64,000 bases of DNA from Haliclona indistincta. Taxonomy: Eukaryota > Porifera > Demospongiae > Haplosclerida > Chalinidae. Shown piece after piece: positions 55,301 through 64,000 of the stretch. Both the position numbers and the translations under genes were made by a program. The notes under the pieces are model-generated. The model searched no databases, was not told the DNA's origin, and saw nothing but the letters and a program-made list of their open reading frames with translations. The DNA is taken from positions 15,139,102-15,203,101 of the forward strand of contig OZ024786.1 of NCBI GenBank assembly GCA_964017065.1. The letters run 5' to 3'. The stretch's first letter is position 1, and each line of letters begins with the position of its first letter.

Positions 55301-55415
55301 ATATAGGAACTTTTGTACATAAAAAGGTCCCATAATACTAGGGATCAGATGTACATAAAAAAGACCCATAATAACTAGGGATCTTACTATAAAAAATGTA
55401 TTCTTCTACCAACCC
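52366..55415 (-). mobile_element. MULE-type DNA transposon with ~475-base inverted repeats
   Basis: Ends are GGGTTGGTAGAAGAATACAT and its inverse complement. The inverted repeats run to about 52842 and 54941. A 9-base duplication CTATTTAGC flanks the element (52357-52365 and 55416-55424). The inverted repeats contain their own subrepeats (TATGGGACCTTTTTATGTAC). The element sits in intron 2 of NLR-D and encodes a transposase on the minus strand. Confidence 0.9.
53075..54681 (-). CDS. MULE-like transposase with Tudor-like C-terminal segment
   Basis: Exons recognised: 54681-54472, 54229-53956, then about 53840-53535 and several small ones to a stop near 53075. Motifs in order: KGVIVDWSSAQVNGI (first Asp), GCQVHFMRALMRV (Cys/His after the second acidic position) and TNGVESLNKSS (catalytic Glu in the usual MULE context). 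The C-terminus reads GRTVKVYFDDGEWYKGIII and ITRFEDNTEQY, resembling a Tudor/Agenet-type chromatin-reading fold. The N-terminal part of the transposase looks short. Exon junctions after 53956 were not all resolved, so activity is uncertain. Confidence 0.7.
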
Positions 55416-56410
55416 CTATTTAGCTATTGTACTACTGGATGTCATGGTCAATGCATGGATAATTAAATGTGTGGCTAGCCTGTGGTAACAGCTATACAGG
55501 GCTTCCCTGTATTGCACATTATTATCAGATGTGGCCTGGATGTGGCTATTAATCACACTACCTCAGCACTACCTCACATATTTTTTACAGATCCTACTCA
55601 GCTCACTGTGTATTTGGATACTGTCAGAAGGGTCTATCAAACTCCACCCACAACCTGGCTCTCATTACCTAACTGTAAGCATGTCAAACTAGCTATGACT
55701 AACGAGAAGGGAACACGGCACACTCGTGAATCAGACGAGCTGATCGAGCACAGAGTCAAGGGAGAGGTAGAGCCACTCATGGCTAGTAAGGTGCCGGTAG
55801 ATATGAATAACATCTTTAATGAAGGCATCTTTGGGAGTGTTCATCGGCCATTGGTGATTCTGGTAGAGGGAGCATTTAGGTCAGGCAAGAGCACTCTAGC
55901 ATACTACTACTGTCAGAAATGGGCTCAAGGTAACCTGGCCATGTTTGATCTGGTAGCTCTCGTTCACCTGCGTCACCCAGCTGTTCATTCAGCTGGGATG
56001 GACTTGGATTTACACCAGCTTCTTCTCTTAGCTAGCAATGGAGGGGAAGGCATTGCTGAGATCGTGACAGACATGGCCCAACTAGTGCAGGCTGATTTGA
56101 AATTTCTTCTCATTCTCGATGGGTGGGATGAGGGACCGGCTTGCCTTCGAGCACCTCCAGATCCTAAGCATCCTACAGATAATTCGTTTCTTGGCAATCT
56201 TCTTCATTCTGTTTCATCCAACACTACCATCCTCATCACCTCTCGCCCTGACTCCTCCGTAGACCTGCACAACAGACCAAATGTGAAGAGAGTTGAGATT
56301 CTTGGCTTCACAAAAGAGAGAATTCATGAATATTTTCATGAAGCACTGTCTACTCAGCTATCCTCTACGATACTAGAAGATGAGTGCTGTAAACTGAAAG
56401 ATCATTATTA

Positions 56411-57242
56411 TTATTATTATTATTATTTCAACTTTACAGTGCATACAGAGGAATGAAAGTGAGAGTAAGTAATAAGGTTGGTGGTAGCACTGAAGGACCA
56501 ATAACAAGATCTGCTAGGGGCCTTAACAAAAACAAACATAAAACTATTTATTTTTAAAACGTGATCTAGTCCTAGTAGCAATTGGAGTCCAGGATCTAGT
56601 TCTCGAGGAGGAGATGTGAAGACCTGGTTGGCCATCAAATGGAACAAACTTAACTATTGATGAAGGAGGGACAACCAGATCTTCAGTGCTAGAGTCAGTG
56701 TCAGACTGCTCATTAGTAGAGGACGGCGTAGTTCGTCGTCTAGGAGAGGGTGGTTTATCACTTGGCTTTCGATTGCGGCGCCCCCGGACTTTAATCCATC
56801 CACTATCACCACTTTGATCTTTGTAAGACACTCCTGGGGTACCGTCCTTCTCCTGATACTCTACTGTAGGACACGAGCAGAGATCCACTCCAAGTTCAAC
56901 CTGCTCCTCCTCTGGCTGTTTGTCATCGACGGCATTGCCCGCGCCAGTAACAGGTTGAGTGTTGGTTGGTGGCTGAAGAGATTTCTTAGCCTTGTTCTTT
57001 TGTTTTCTCTTGTTCTTTCGGGGTGCCTTTGTAGCCTGTCGCTTGGGCTGCCATGCGGAAGGAGCACGTGTCTCGCCAGGACGAGCGCATGGCCAATAGA
57101 GGCTAACAGAAACTCCCGATTTGGAGCGCCGAACTGTCCAGGCAGACGACTCTAAAGTGAGTTCACGACTCTGCAGTTCTCCTAAGATGGAGAAGGGAAG
57201 CCCGAGTCTGTGGAGTTCAGCATAGAGGCCCTCGAGAGCATA
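56411..57242 (-). mobile_element. Retroposon fragment in the NLR-D coding exon
   Basis: GATCATT occurs at both edges (56400-56406 and 57248-57254 region). The left edge carries (ATT)n, which is an (AAT)n tail on the minus strand. A minus-strand frame (57251-56544, reaching slightly into the flank) encodes a basic, Ser/Thr/Pro-rich protein (KRQATKAPRKNKRKQKNKAK; TRSWTPIATRTRSR). It looks like the C-terminal part of an ORF1/gag-type protein. No enzymatic domain was seen; the parental element is not identified. Confidence 0.65.
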
Positions 57243-58718
57243 GAGGATCATTTAGCCAACTACCCAGCCATTGAAAGCAGCTGTTACATACCACTGAATG
57301 CTGCCATTCTTACACTTCTATATCTGCAACGTGACCGTACACTACCTACCACCCACTTTGAGATGTTCCATGAGCTACTGTTGAGCTGCATTGCTCGTGA
57401 AGTGAACACTCGTCTGCCAAAACACAATCTTCGTCAAATAACCTCACTTGATTCTCTCCCTCGTGACCTTAAGAAACAGCTAAAGCTCATCAGCACACTA
57501 GCATACGAGGGTGTGGTGAAGAACAAAATCGTCTTCACACAAGATGAGCTTCCATCTATCTTGCCTAAAAGCAGTTGGCATAAATTCTTATCTAAAATTC
57601 GACCAACTTCATGTTCACAGCAGGATCTCCCTGCCATGGGAGTGCTGCAGAGGGTCCAGTGGGTAGGAACTAACAGCAAAGCAATCTCGTACAACTTTGT
57701 TCATCTCTCAATCCAAGAAATGCTTGCTGCCTACCGTATCTCGCGAATGAGAAATGACGAACAAGTGAGAGTGTTTACAACACTACGTGGCAATCCTCGG
57801 TTTGTTGCTGTACTACAGTTCTATGCTGGGTTCACCAAGCTCACCAATCGAGGTGTTCGCAATATCATCACAAGTAGTTACGTTAGGTCCTCCCAGATTT
57901 CTTTGCTTAGTGGAATAAGGTGCTTGTTCGAGGCTCAAATCAGTGATCCATCATTGTATGAGGAAATTACTCGAAATGGTAGTGTGCATCTTGTTGAACT
58001 CACTTTGAGTCCATCAGATTGCTTGTCTGTTGGATATTTTCTTGGATCTGTTCTTAGAAGAAATACTGAACTAACTGTGAACCTTTCTAGTTGCAATATT
58101 GACGACCACTCATTTGATCTAATGATGGGAGAGCTCTCCAAGCATGCTGTGGAGGTAAACAAAGGAGCAGTTTTGAATATTATCGACAACAACATTAGTG
58201 CCAGTTGCATTGCCAGTGCTCTGCAGAAAACAACTATAAAGGCAGTAAGGGTTGGTGGAATGGCTTCAACAGATGAGGGAGCATTGTCACTAGTAGCAGC
58301 TCTTGCTGCTAACAGCTCTTTGGAGGACTTAAGACTGTACTGGTCGTCCGTGCAACCAGGCAGCACACTAAAAAAGATTGGAGAGCATGTCAATAGGAGT
58401 ACATTGAAAAGACTAGAGTTAGCATTGAGCATGCTGTGGGACTGCACGGAATTAAATGAGTGGTTGAATGATGTGGAGGCTGGAATAAAAACCCTTTTAT
58501 TGTCTCTGGAAGATAGTCAGCTCAAGGAATTACACTACTTGTATTATGTTGATAAAAAATATTTACTTTCGGAAGCTCAGATACAGCAAATACATCAGCC
58601 ACGCCATGCTTTTCAGTCAACAGCAACAATGATCAATGAAGCAAGAGCTCAGAAAGGGCTACCTTGCATTAGCATATATTACAATTTCAGTTATCAATCA
58701 CCATTAATTATTCACTGA

Positions 58719-59290
58719 TTTACTGAAAATACTTGTGACTTTTTAACTGCAAATAAACTTATTCTCAATCACATAAAAATATTTTCACTCATTTACTTAT
58801 CAGTTCAATCAACAACAATTGTAAGTTGCTTAGTCATTTGACCACCATGGTTTGTAATGTGTGTGATGGTGGTCACTGTGAAGGGGCGGGGAGACTGCAG
58901 GAACCCTCGTGTTCTATCAGGTGCTCTCGGGTGACGAGCAATAATCCTACACAGATTGTGAGACAGGTGAAAAACTGTTGAACTGTGCACCAGCTGGCGT
59001 ACCAGTATAGAACCACTCTGTACATACAAAGTAGTGTGATCAGCATAGGTAATGCACAGAGACAACACCACGTACTGTTCGTAAATGTGGTCATTAATTG
59101 TTGTCAAATTTGAGTTGTAGTCTGTTTGTATATACTAACATTGGTGTGAGTGCTAGCAATAATGACAACATTGTGACAATATCAAATAGTACAATTAAGG
59201 AGTTGTAAACATTTCTCCTCAGTCATTCTCGATGGATGAGTTGAGGCACCAACTTGCATTTGCAATAGAGCACCGTCAGATCCAAGCATC
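58719..59290. other. NLR-D 3' flank, duplicated at 62.5-63.1 kb
   Basis: CCTTGCATTAGCATATA through GGTGCTCTCGG and GACGAGCAATAATCCT recurs at 62537-63105, with the same order but insertions. No gene was recognised in either copy. Confidence 0.7.
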
Positions 59291-59299
59291 CTCTTGATA

Positions 59300-60180
59300 A
59301 TTCATTAGAGAAGGCCGTCAAGGCTGAACGTGAGGAACTAGAACATATGTTGAGCTAGTAAAGACTAAAGTGAACACAATGTTTGATGGTATCGCAGCAT
59401 CAGTAGAGGCACAGAGGAATGAAGCTCTCCAGAGTGTGTCACATGGAGTGAATTAAGGAGATCTGGTCACGGAAGGAGATGATGGAGGTCAGTCTGGCTC
59501 AACTAGACAGCTTCAGTGCTGAGAAGACCCACAAGTGCACGACGACTGATTCAACCTACGCAGCCATGGCAACCCAGGCTATCAAACTGGTTGAACGATT
59601 GAAGATTACTCATGGACATGAGGCTAGTCTAAAGCAGACAGTGCACATTGGGTCACACTTTGTGAGAGAAAATTCTCAGTTGCCTCGTCTGCATACAGTG
59701 GGTCAACCTTCGCTCAAGTTTACACCAGCTCCTGATTCTAGATTACCAAGAAGTACCATAACAAAACTCCCAAATGAATGTACAGCAACAATCAAAGTGT
59801 CGTTAGTAGCAGGCAAGCTATCAGTATTTTTATCCTTGTACATAATGTAAGCAAGAATGCAATGCAGAATGAATGATATGAAGGCAAAATATATGATAAA
59901 GAAATGTGTTTTTAGTCAGTGAAATGAGATAAGGATAGGGCATAGTCCACGTGTGTACTATAGTCAGGTCTATGGAAGGCAGACTGGTTCCTCGTATGCA
60001 TTGGACAGCGGAGCGCAGTAGAAAGAAGGTGAGCACACAGTGCAACCCGCAGTTCATATGTGGCATCCCTCTTTTCACAGCTCATGCAGTATCAGTATTG
60101 TTTCCACCGATACTTACAGAAGATTAAACTTACTGTCAACGCAACATATGGACAACTCAGACTGTCAGCATCATCATCGC
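59300..60180 (+). pseudogene. Decayed TRIM-like copy
   Basis: This matches the coiled-coil and C-terminal parts of the gene at 60441-61904 (VSLAQLDSF, DSTYAAMATQAIKL, HIGSHFVRENSQL). A 1-base deletion near 59346 and a stop near 59454 break it. After 59822 an unrelated insert interrupts; homology returns at 60090-60170 (TTTCCACCGATACTTACAGA). RING and B-boxes are absent. Confidence 0.8.
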
Positions 60181-60440
60181 TCTGCATGCAACAATAAAAT
60201 TTCGATTTGTAGCCTGCTCAGCCTGCCATGTTTATGTCAGTTGCATTATTTTTTGTTTTTTAACAATTTTTCTTTTTTCTCCATCCTACAGTATGTGCTG
60301 CTGGGAGGACTAGCAGTGTTTGTACTATTTCAGAGAGAGTAGCAATACTGTTGTGTACATTAGTCAATTCACTACACGCTGATAACCAGACCACGCCTTA
60401 AAGGTGTGGTTATATACCGTCCGACATCCATGCGGCGCGA

Positions 60441-61904
60441 ATGGCGGTACTTCGTGGCGACATTATCTATATTGGTGGCGACGACTCATGCGACTTGAAG
60501 TGTGGTATCTGTCTGGAGTTGTTCCAGGACCCGCGGAGTCTGCCCTGTCTACACACGTTCTGTCGAGAGTGTATACAGCGCTCACTGAACGAGGAGAACC
60601 ACTCACTGAAGTGTCCCGTGTGCCGCGCTAATCACGAGCTAAGCGAGGGGGCGGGGCTACTGCCTGTGAACCAATATGCTCTACAAGAACTACCACTCAA
60701 GAGACTACAGCAGCAACGAGAGGACAATGGTGGACCACACCAGCTAGTCGAGTGTAAGTCGTGTGGGGAACAGGCCGGATCAGTGGTTGCTTGGTGTGAG
60801 GAATGCGATGCAATGATCTGCCAACAATGTGTGTCCTTACACAAGAAGATTGCTGGTTTGCGAAGGCATCATATAGAGCAAATTTCGAGTAATTCATCTG
60901 CTAAACATAATGATGGTGATTCAGTGTTTTCCAATTGCTTAAGGCATGGCAACGAGAGATTGAAGTTTGTGTGCACTGGTTGTTCTGAGCTTGTTTGTTC
61001 AGATTGTCTGCTGTTAGGACCACATGTGCAACACAAGTATTGCTTGATTGAAGAGGCATGCACAAACTTGAAGACCAATATGCAGAAGTTGGCTAGGTTA
61101 GTTGTGAAGAAGAGACAAGAGTTTAGCGAGCATTTAGGGAAGGCTGTCAAGGCTGAGTGTGCAGAACTAGAGCATATTGAGCTAGTAAAGACTAAAGTGA
61201 ACACAATGTTTGATGGTATCGTAGCATCAGCAGAGGCACAGAGGAATGAAGCTCTCCAGAATGTGTCACAAGGAGTGAAGGAGATCTGGTCACAGAAGGA
61301 GATGATGGAGGTCAGTCTGGCTCAACTAGACAGCTTCACTAGATTTGCTGACCACATGCACAAGTGTACAACTGATTCAACCTACGCAGCCATGGCAACC
61401 CAGGCTATCAAACTGATGGAACGATTGAAGAATACTCATGGAGACGAGACTAGTCTAAAGAGGACAGTACACATTGGGTCACACTTTGTGAGAGAGAATT
61501 CTCAGTTACGTCGTCTGCATGCAGTTGGTCAACCTTCGCTCAAATTTACACCAGCTCCTGATTCTAAAGTACCAAGAGGTAATGATACCGTGTTCGCATC
61601 TGTATATACGACAACAATCAAAGTGTCATTAGTAGCAGGCGAGCTACCGGTATTGTTTCCACCAATACGTATAGAAGATTGTAGACTTACTGTCGATGCA
61701 ACGTATGGTCAAAAAAAACTGTCAGAACCAATAATGTTTGCCACCAATGAGACCAATACTATTTCTACTAGTAGAGCAGATCAGTCTTCATGGAACATTG
61801 ATGTCACAGTTTCACCAGATGTGTTTAATGAGAAAACATTAACAATCGTATGCAAGGTATCGGGAGCTGCTACCATTACAGCAAAGGTTACATATACAAT
61901 ATGA
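60441..61904 (+). CDS. TRIM-like RING / B-box / coiled-coil protein, intronless
   Basis: A single exon of 487 residues. The N-terminal C3HC4 RING finger runs CGICLELF to KCPVCRA (about residues 18-66). Two B-boxes follow: CKSCGEQAGSVVAWCEECDA and CLRHGNERLKFVCTGC. A coiled coil (about 200-300) and a C-terminal beta-rich region (VTVSPDVFNEKTLTIVCKV) with no NHL or SPRY repeats recognised complete it. It is expected to act as an E3 ubiquitin ligase with E2 enzymes. The intronless structure beside decayed copies on both sides suggests local expansion or retro-origin. The start GCGCGAATGG is the first in-frame ATG before the RING. Confidence 0.85.
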   Translation: MAVLRGDIIYIGGDDSCDLKCGICLELFQDPRSLPCLHTFCRECIQRSLNEENHSLKCPVCRANHELSEGAGLLPVNQYALQELPLKRLQQQREDNGGPHQLVECKSCGEQAGSVVAWCEECDAMICQQCVSLHKKIAGLRRHHIEQISSNSSAKHNDGDSVFSNCLRHGNERLKFVCTGCSELVCSDCLLLGPHVQHKYCLIEEACTNLKTNMQKLARLVVKKRQEFSEHLGKAVKAECAELEHIELVKTKVNTMFDGIVASAEAQRNEALQNVSQGVKEIWSQKEMMEVSLAQLDSFTRFADHMHKCTTDSTYAAMATQAIKLMERLKNTHGDETSLKRTVHIGSHFVRENSQLRRLHAVGQPSLKFTPAPDSKVPRGNDTVFASVYTTTIKVSLVAGELPVLFPPIRIEDCRLTVDATYGQKKLSEPIMFATNETNTISTSRADQSSWNIDVTVSPDVFNEKTLTIVCKVSGAATITAKVTYTI

Positions 61905-62044
61905 CGACGAATTGGAACGTTCAGACCGTATTCATAGATAATTATTGTTTGGTTGTTTTGGCTATTTAGTGCATACAAGTGCTGGTTGGTTGTGTTTGTA
62001 ATTATCATGTTTATTCGAGTGTTTATGTGCATTCAAATTGCACT

Positions 62045-62190
62045 CGTGCACTGCCTGGAGTTGTTCCAGGAGTGCGGACTACGTAGTCTGCCCTGTCGAG
62101 AGTGCTCGCTGAACGTGTAGAACCACTCGCTGAAGTGTGCCGAGCTGAGCAAGTGCTCTGCGCGTGGAGGCTAAGTCGTGTGGGGAACAG
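62045..62190 (+). pseudogene. Relic of TRIM-like RING region
   Basis: Segments such as CTGGAGTTGTTCCAGGA, AGTCTGCCCTGTC, CCACTCGCTGAAGTGT and AAGTCGTGTGGGGAACAGGC match 60515-60775 in order, with many deletions. Confidence 0.75.
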
Positions 62191-63387
62191 GCAGTAATGG
62201 CAGTTCCTAAAATAATGTCTCATACTCACTGACCAGAACTTAAAGCACTTTTGTATTTCATGCTCCTGATGAGACCTTTTGGAGTCATAATATGTCGTCT
62301 GATACATGTATGCATAGATCTGAGTGTTATTGAACTCTTTCGAGATTGTTTGTTTGTTTATCTTTCAACGTAGAAGTAGGTTACGATACAGCATGGAAAT
62401 GAAATTGCCTTCACAATGTTGGGTAAACGCTGTCTCACAAAGTTTGTACTAATTAACCCTTTAAATACTAAGTTATCTTGCTGGAATTTTAACCTCGTAA
62501 ATACTGACCAATTCTCTCACGAATAACTCAGAAGGGTCTTCCTTGCATTAGCATATACATTACAATTTCAGTTACCGATCACCATTAATTATTCAATGAA
62601 TTAATGATAATACTTGTGACCCTTTCAGCTTCAAATGCTCAATCACATAAAATATTTTCACTCATGTACGTACATGTATGTACGTATCAGTTCAATCAAC
62701 AAACAATAGAAATTTATATTAATCATTATTGTTACGAATAAAATTGGAAGAACGACGGCATCGATACCATTCAGCACTTCAATTCTCCTTCTACTCTGAA
62801 TAGTTGATTATTATCTTATTTTAATTGCATTCGTATTCATAATTATGCGTTTCTATAAACAATTTTTTAAAGGAATTCTTGCTAATAATATCGAGACACA
62901 AAATTATTACATGTACAATCCTACTAAATCCATTGTAAGGTTTGTGACAGCTTTTTTGTTCTTTGTTATTTGTCTTGTGTTATACTGTGTTGTGATAGTG
63001 GTCATTGTGAAGGGGCGGGGTCTGATAACGGAGACTGCAGGAACCCTCGTGACCCGTCTGGTGCTCTCGGCTGACGAGCAATAATCCTGCATAGAATGAG
63101 ACAAGTGAAACAAAACAGTATTGAACCACCTGTAATACCATGTATAGGCAAATGACATGGATTTTCAGTTTTAGCTGATATAATTTTGGTGCCCAGCAGC
63201 GCCTAGTTCACATAGTGTTTTAGTAACATTAAAAAGCAAAGATTTGGCAGTGTGAAAGCTTGCCGAATCACCAATTTTTTTTACCACAAAGCAATGTAGC
63301 ATGTGAACATGTCTAATTGTGTCTGTATTATCTAGCTAGTCTGCATGTTTGTGCTTGTCAGTTATTAAACTGATTCAGTATACTCAC

Positions 63388-63532
63388 ATTGGGAGGAGAG
63401 ATGACTTGATGGAACCAACACGATTGAGGAGTCTCTCTGGTCTAACAGTATCACTGAGCAACAAAAAAGATGAGAAGTCAATAATAACACACATTTCCGC
63501 CCCTCCCTTTCTTACCAGATAATATGAACTCT

Positions 63533-63582
<50 letters not shown>

Positions 63583-63906
63583 CCTCCCTCCCTCCCTCCC
63601 TCCCTCCCTCCCTCCCTCCCTCCCTCTCTCTCTCTCTCTCTCCCTCCCCCTCCCCCTCTTACCTCAGTTTTTTGACGTATATAGCGCTCTCTTTCTTGGT
63701 TTTCTGGTTCACTCCAGTCATGAACTCCACCTCATCTCCCACACGAAGATCATCGAAGCTACAACCATCTGTAAAAAAAAACAAGAAAACGTATGACTTT
63801 CTAAACACTCGATTCTAAATTTCATGAGCAAACCTGCAAGATTGTTCATGTGAAAGAACATGGTCTGGTACATGCCCCCGTCACCACGGTAACTGATGAA
63901 ACCATA
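63388..63906 (-). CDS. CSDE1: Cold-shock-domain protein, CSDE1-like, 3' exons
   Basis: Exons 63906-63834, 63768-63663 and 63453-63388, minus strand, in phase; the gene starts beyond the right edge. The product shows a cold-shock domain: YGFISYRGDGG, MFFHMNN, LRVGDEVEFMTGVNQKTKK and SAIYVKKL. It is followed by DTVRPERLLNRVGSIKSS, which resembles the last domain and tail of animal CSDE1/UNR. That protein binds mRNA to control translation and stability. The 3' end is unclear: either a stop directly after LLPM (63388 region) or a donor GTGAGT at the same place leading to an unrecognised exon. A CT/CCCT repeat fills the intron 63454-63662. Confidence 0.75.
63534..63658. repeat. CT/CCCT microsatellite in CSDE1-like intron
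   Basis: Simple pyrimidine repeat; frames through it are artefacts. Confidence 0.95.
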
Positions 63907-64000
63907 CTACAAAGATAATAGAGTAGTATACAAAATATCCAGAGGTATACAGAGATATCTTGCAGTATACAGAAGTATACTGAGATATCTTGAAGTATAC

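Larger units (their letters stand above)
51722..58718 (+). pseudogene. NLR-D: death fold, NACHT, LRR; disrupted by a retroposon
   Basis: Exon 1 is 51722-52031 (helical death-fold-like domain, start MAVSLTFSAIL; ATG at 51710 also in frame). Exon 2 is 52088-52171. The large exon is 55591-56410, resuming at 57243-58718. NACHT motifs: Walker A VEGAFRSGKST, Walker B FLLILDGWDE and TTILITSRPDSS. Then come a helical region and LRRs (NLSSCNIDD, NNISASCIASAL, LAANSSLEDLRLYWSS). The frame is broken inside the NACHT-LRR exon by an insertion of about 830 bases, bounded by GATCATT repeats. After it, DHLANYPAIESSCYIPL continues as in the family. Intron 2 holds a MULE transposon. An AATAAA signal follows the stop at 58752. 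Unless the insert is spliced out, full-length NLR cannot be made. Confidence 0.8.

Noticed and set aside
62845..63158. Frames with a hydrophobic stretch (FFVICLVLYCVVIVVIV) as a membrane protein
   Set aside because: The region is a duplicate of NLR-D 3' flanking DNA (58.8-59.1 kb), where the frame is not conserved.

Overview
The window is metazoan nuclear DNA, most likely from a demosponge close to Amphimedon queenslandica. This is inferred from gene content and architecture. Genes are split into small exons by mostly 45-600 base GT-AG introns. There is a cluster of NACHT-LRR (NLR) immune receptors with 2A-like peptides near their N-termini, one-to-one animal genes (DBR1, POC5, TPGS2, IQCE, CSDE1, a Rac-like GTPase), and a very heavy transposon load. 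No rRNA, tRNA or CRISPR was seen. All coordinates come from manual reading of splice sites and reading frames.

Left part (1-33 kb): three diverged copies of a duplicated unit. The ancestral unit appears to be IQCE (+), then a tail-to-tail NLR (-), then a head-to-head DBR1 (+). Copy A shows only NLR 5' exons (27-682) and an orphan set of DBR1 exons 1-3 (807-1278). Copy B has IQCE (3.0-6.4 kb) and NLR-B (20.5-24.3 kb), pushed apart by nested transposons. Copy C has IQCE relics (25.5 and 26.8-27.4 kb), NLR-C (27.6-32.4 kb) and the complete DBR1 (32.5-41.7 kb). NLR-C carries five C-terminal ubiquitin-interacting motifs that NLR-B lacks. Both NLRs have a membrane-spanning first exon and a D-[IV]-E-x-NPGP ribosome-skipping motif upstream of the death-fold and NACHT domains.

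Nested transposons (6.5-20.3 kb): a Ngaro-like tyrosine-recombinase retroelement with A1...B1-A2-B2 split direct repeats. Its outer B2 repeat is split by an 8.57 kb Ginger-type DNA transposon (gypsy-like integrase, Cys-rich motif, Ulp1-type protease) flanked by a CCGG duplication. The intact B1 repeat preserves the empty target site.

Centre (32-47 kb): conserved genes. DBR1 has 12 exons, and its 5 kb third intron hosts a complete Rac-like GTPase gene on the opposite strand. POC5 (-) and TPGS2 (+) are a divergent pair with start codons 66 bases apart; both are centriole/tubulin genes. A 200-base assembly gap lies inside POC5.

Right part (46-64 kb): a second NLR family, one decayed fragment (46.5-47.5 kb) and one gene (51.7-58.7 kb) with a MULE transposon in an intron and a retroposon in the NACHT-LRR exon. 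There is also a 5'-truncated LINE with a PD-(D/E)xK-type endonuclease, foldback elements with TGTAGGGAT ends, a TRIM-like RING/B-box gene with decayed copies on both sides, and the 3' exons of a CSDE1-like gene at the right edge.
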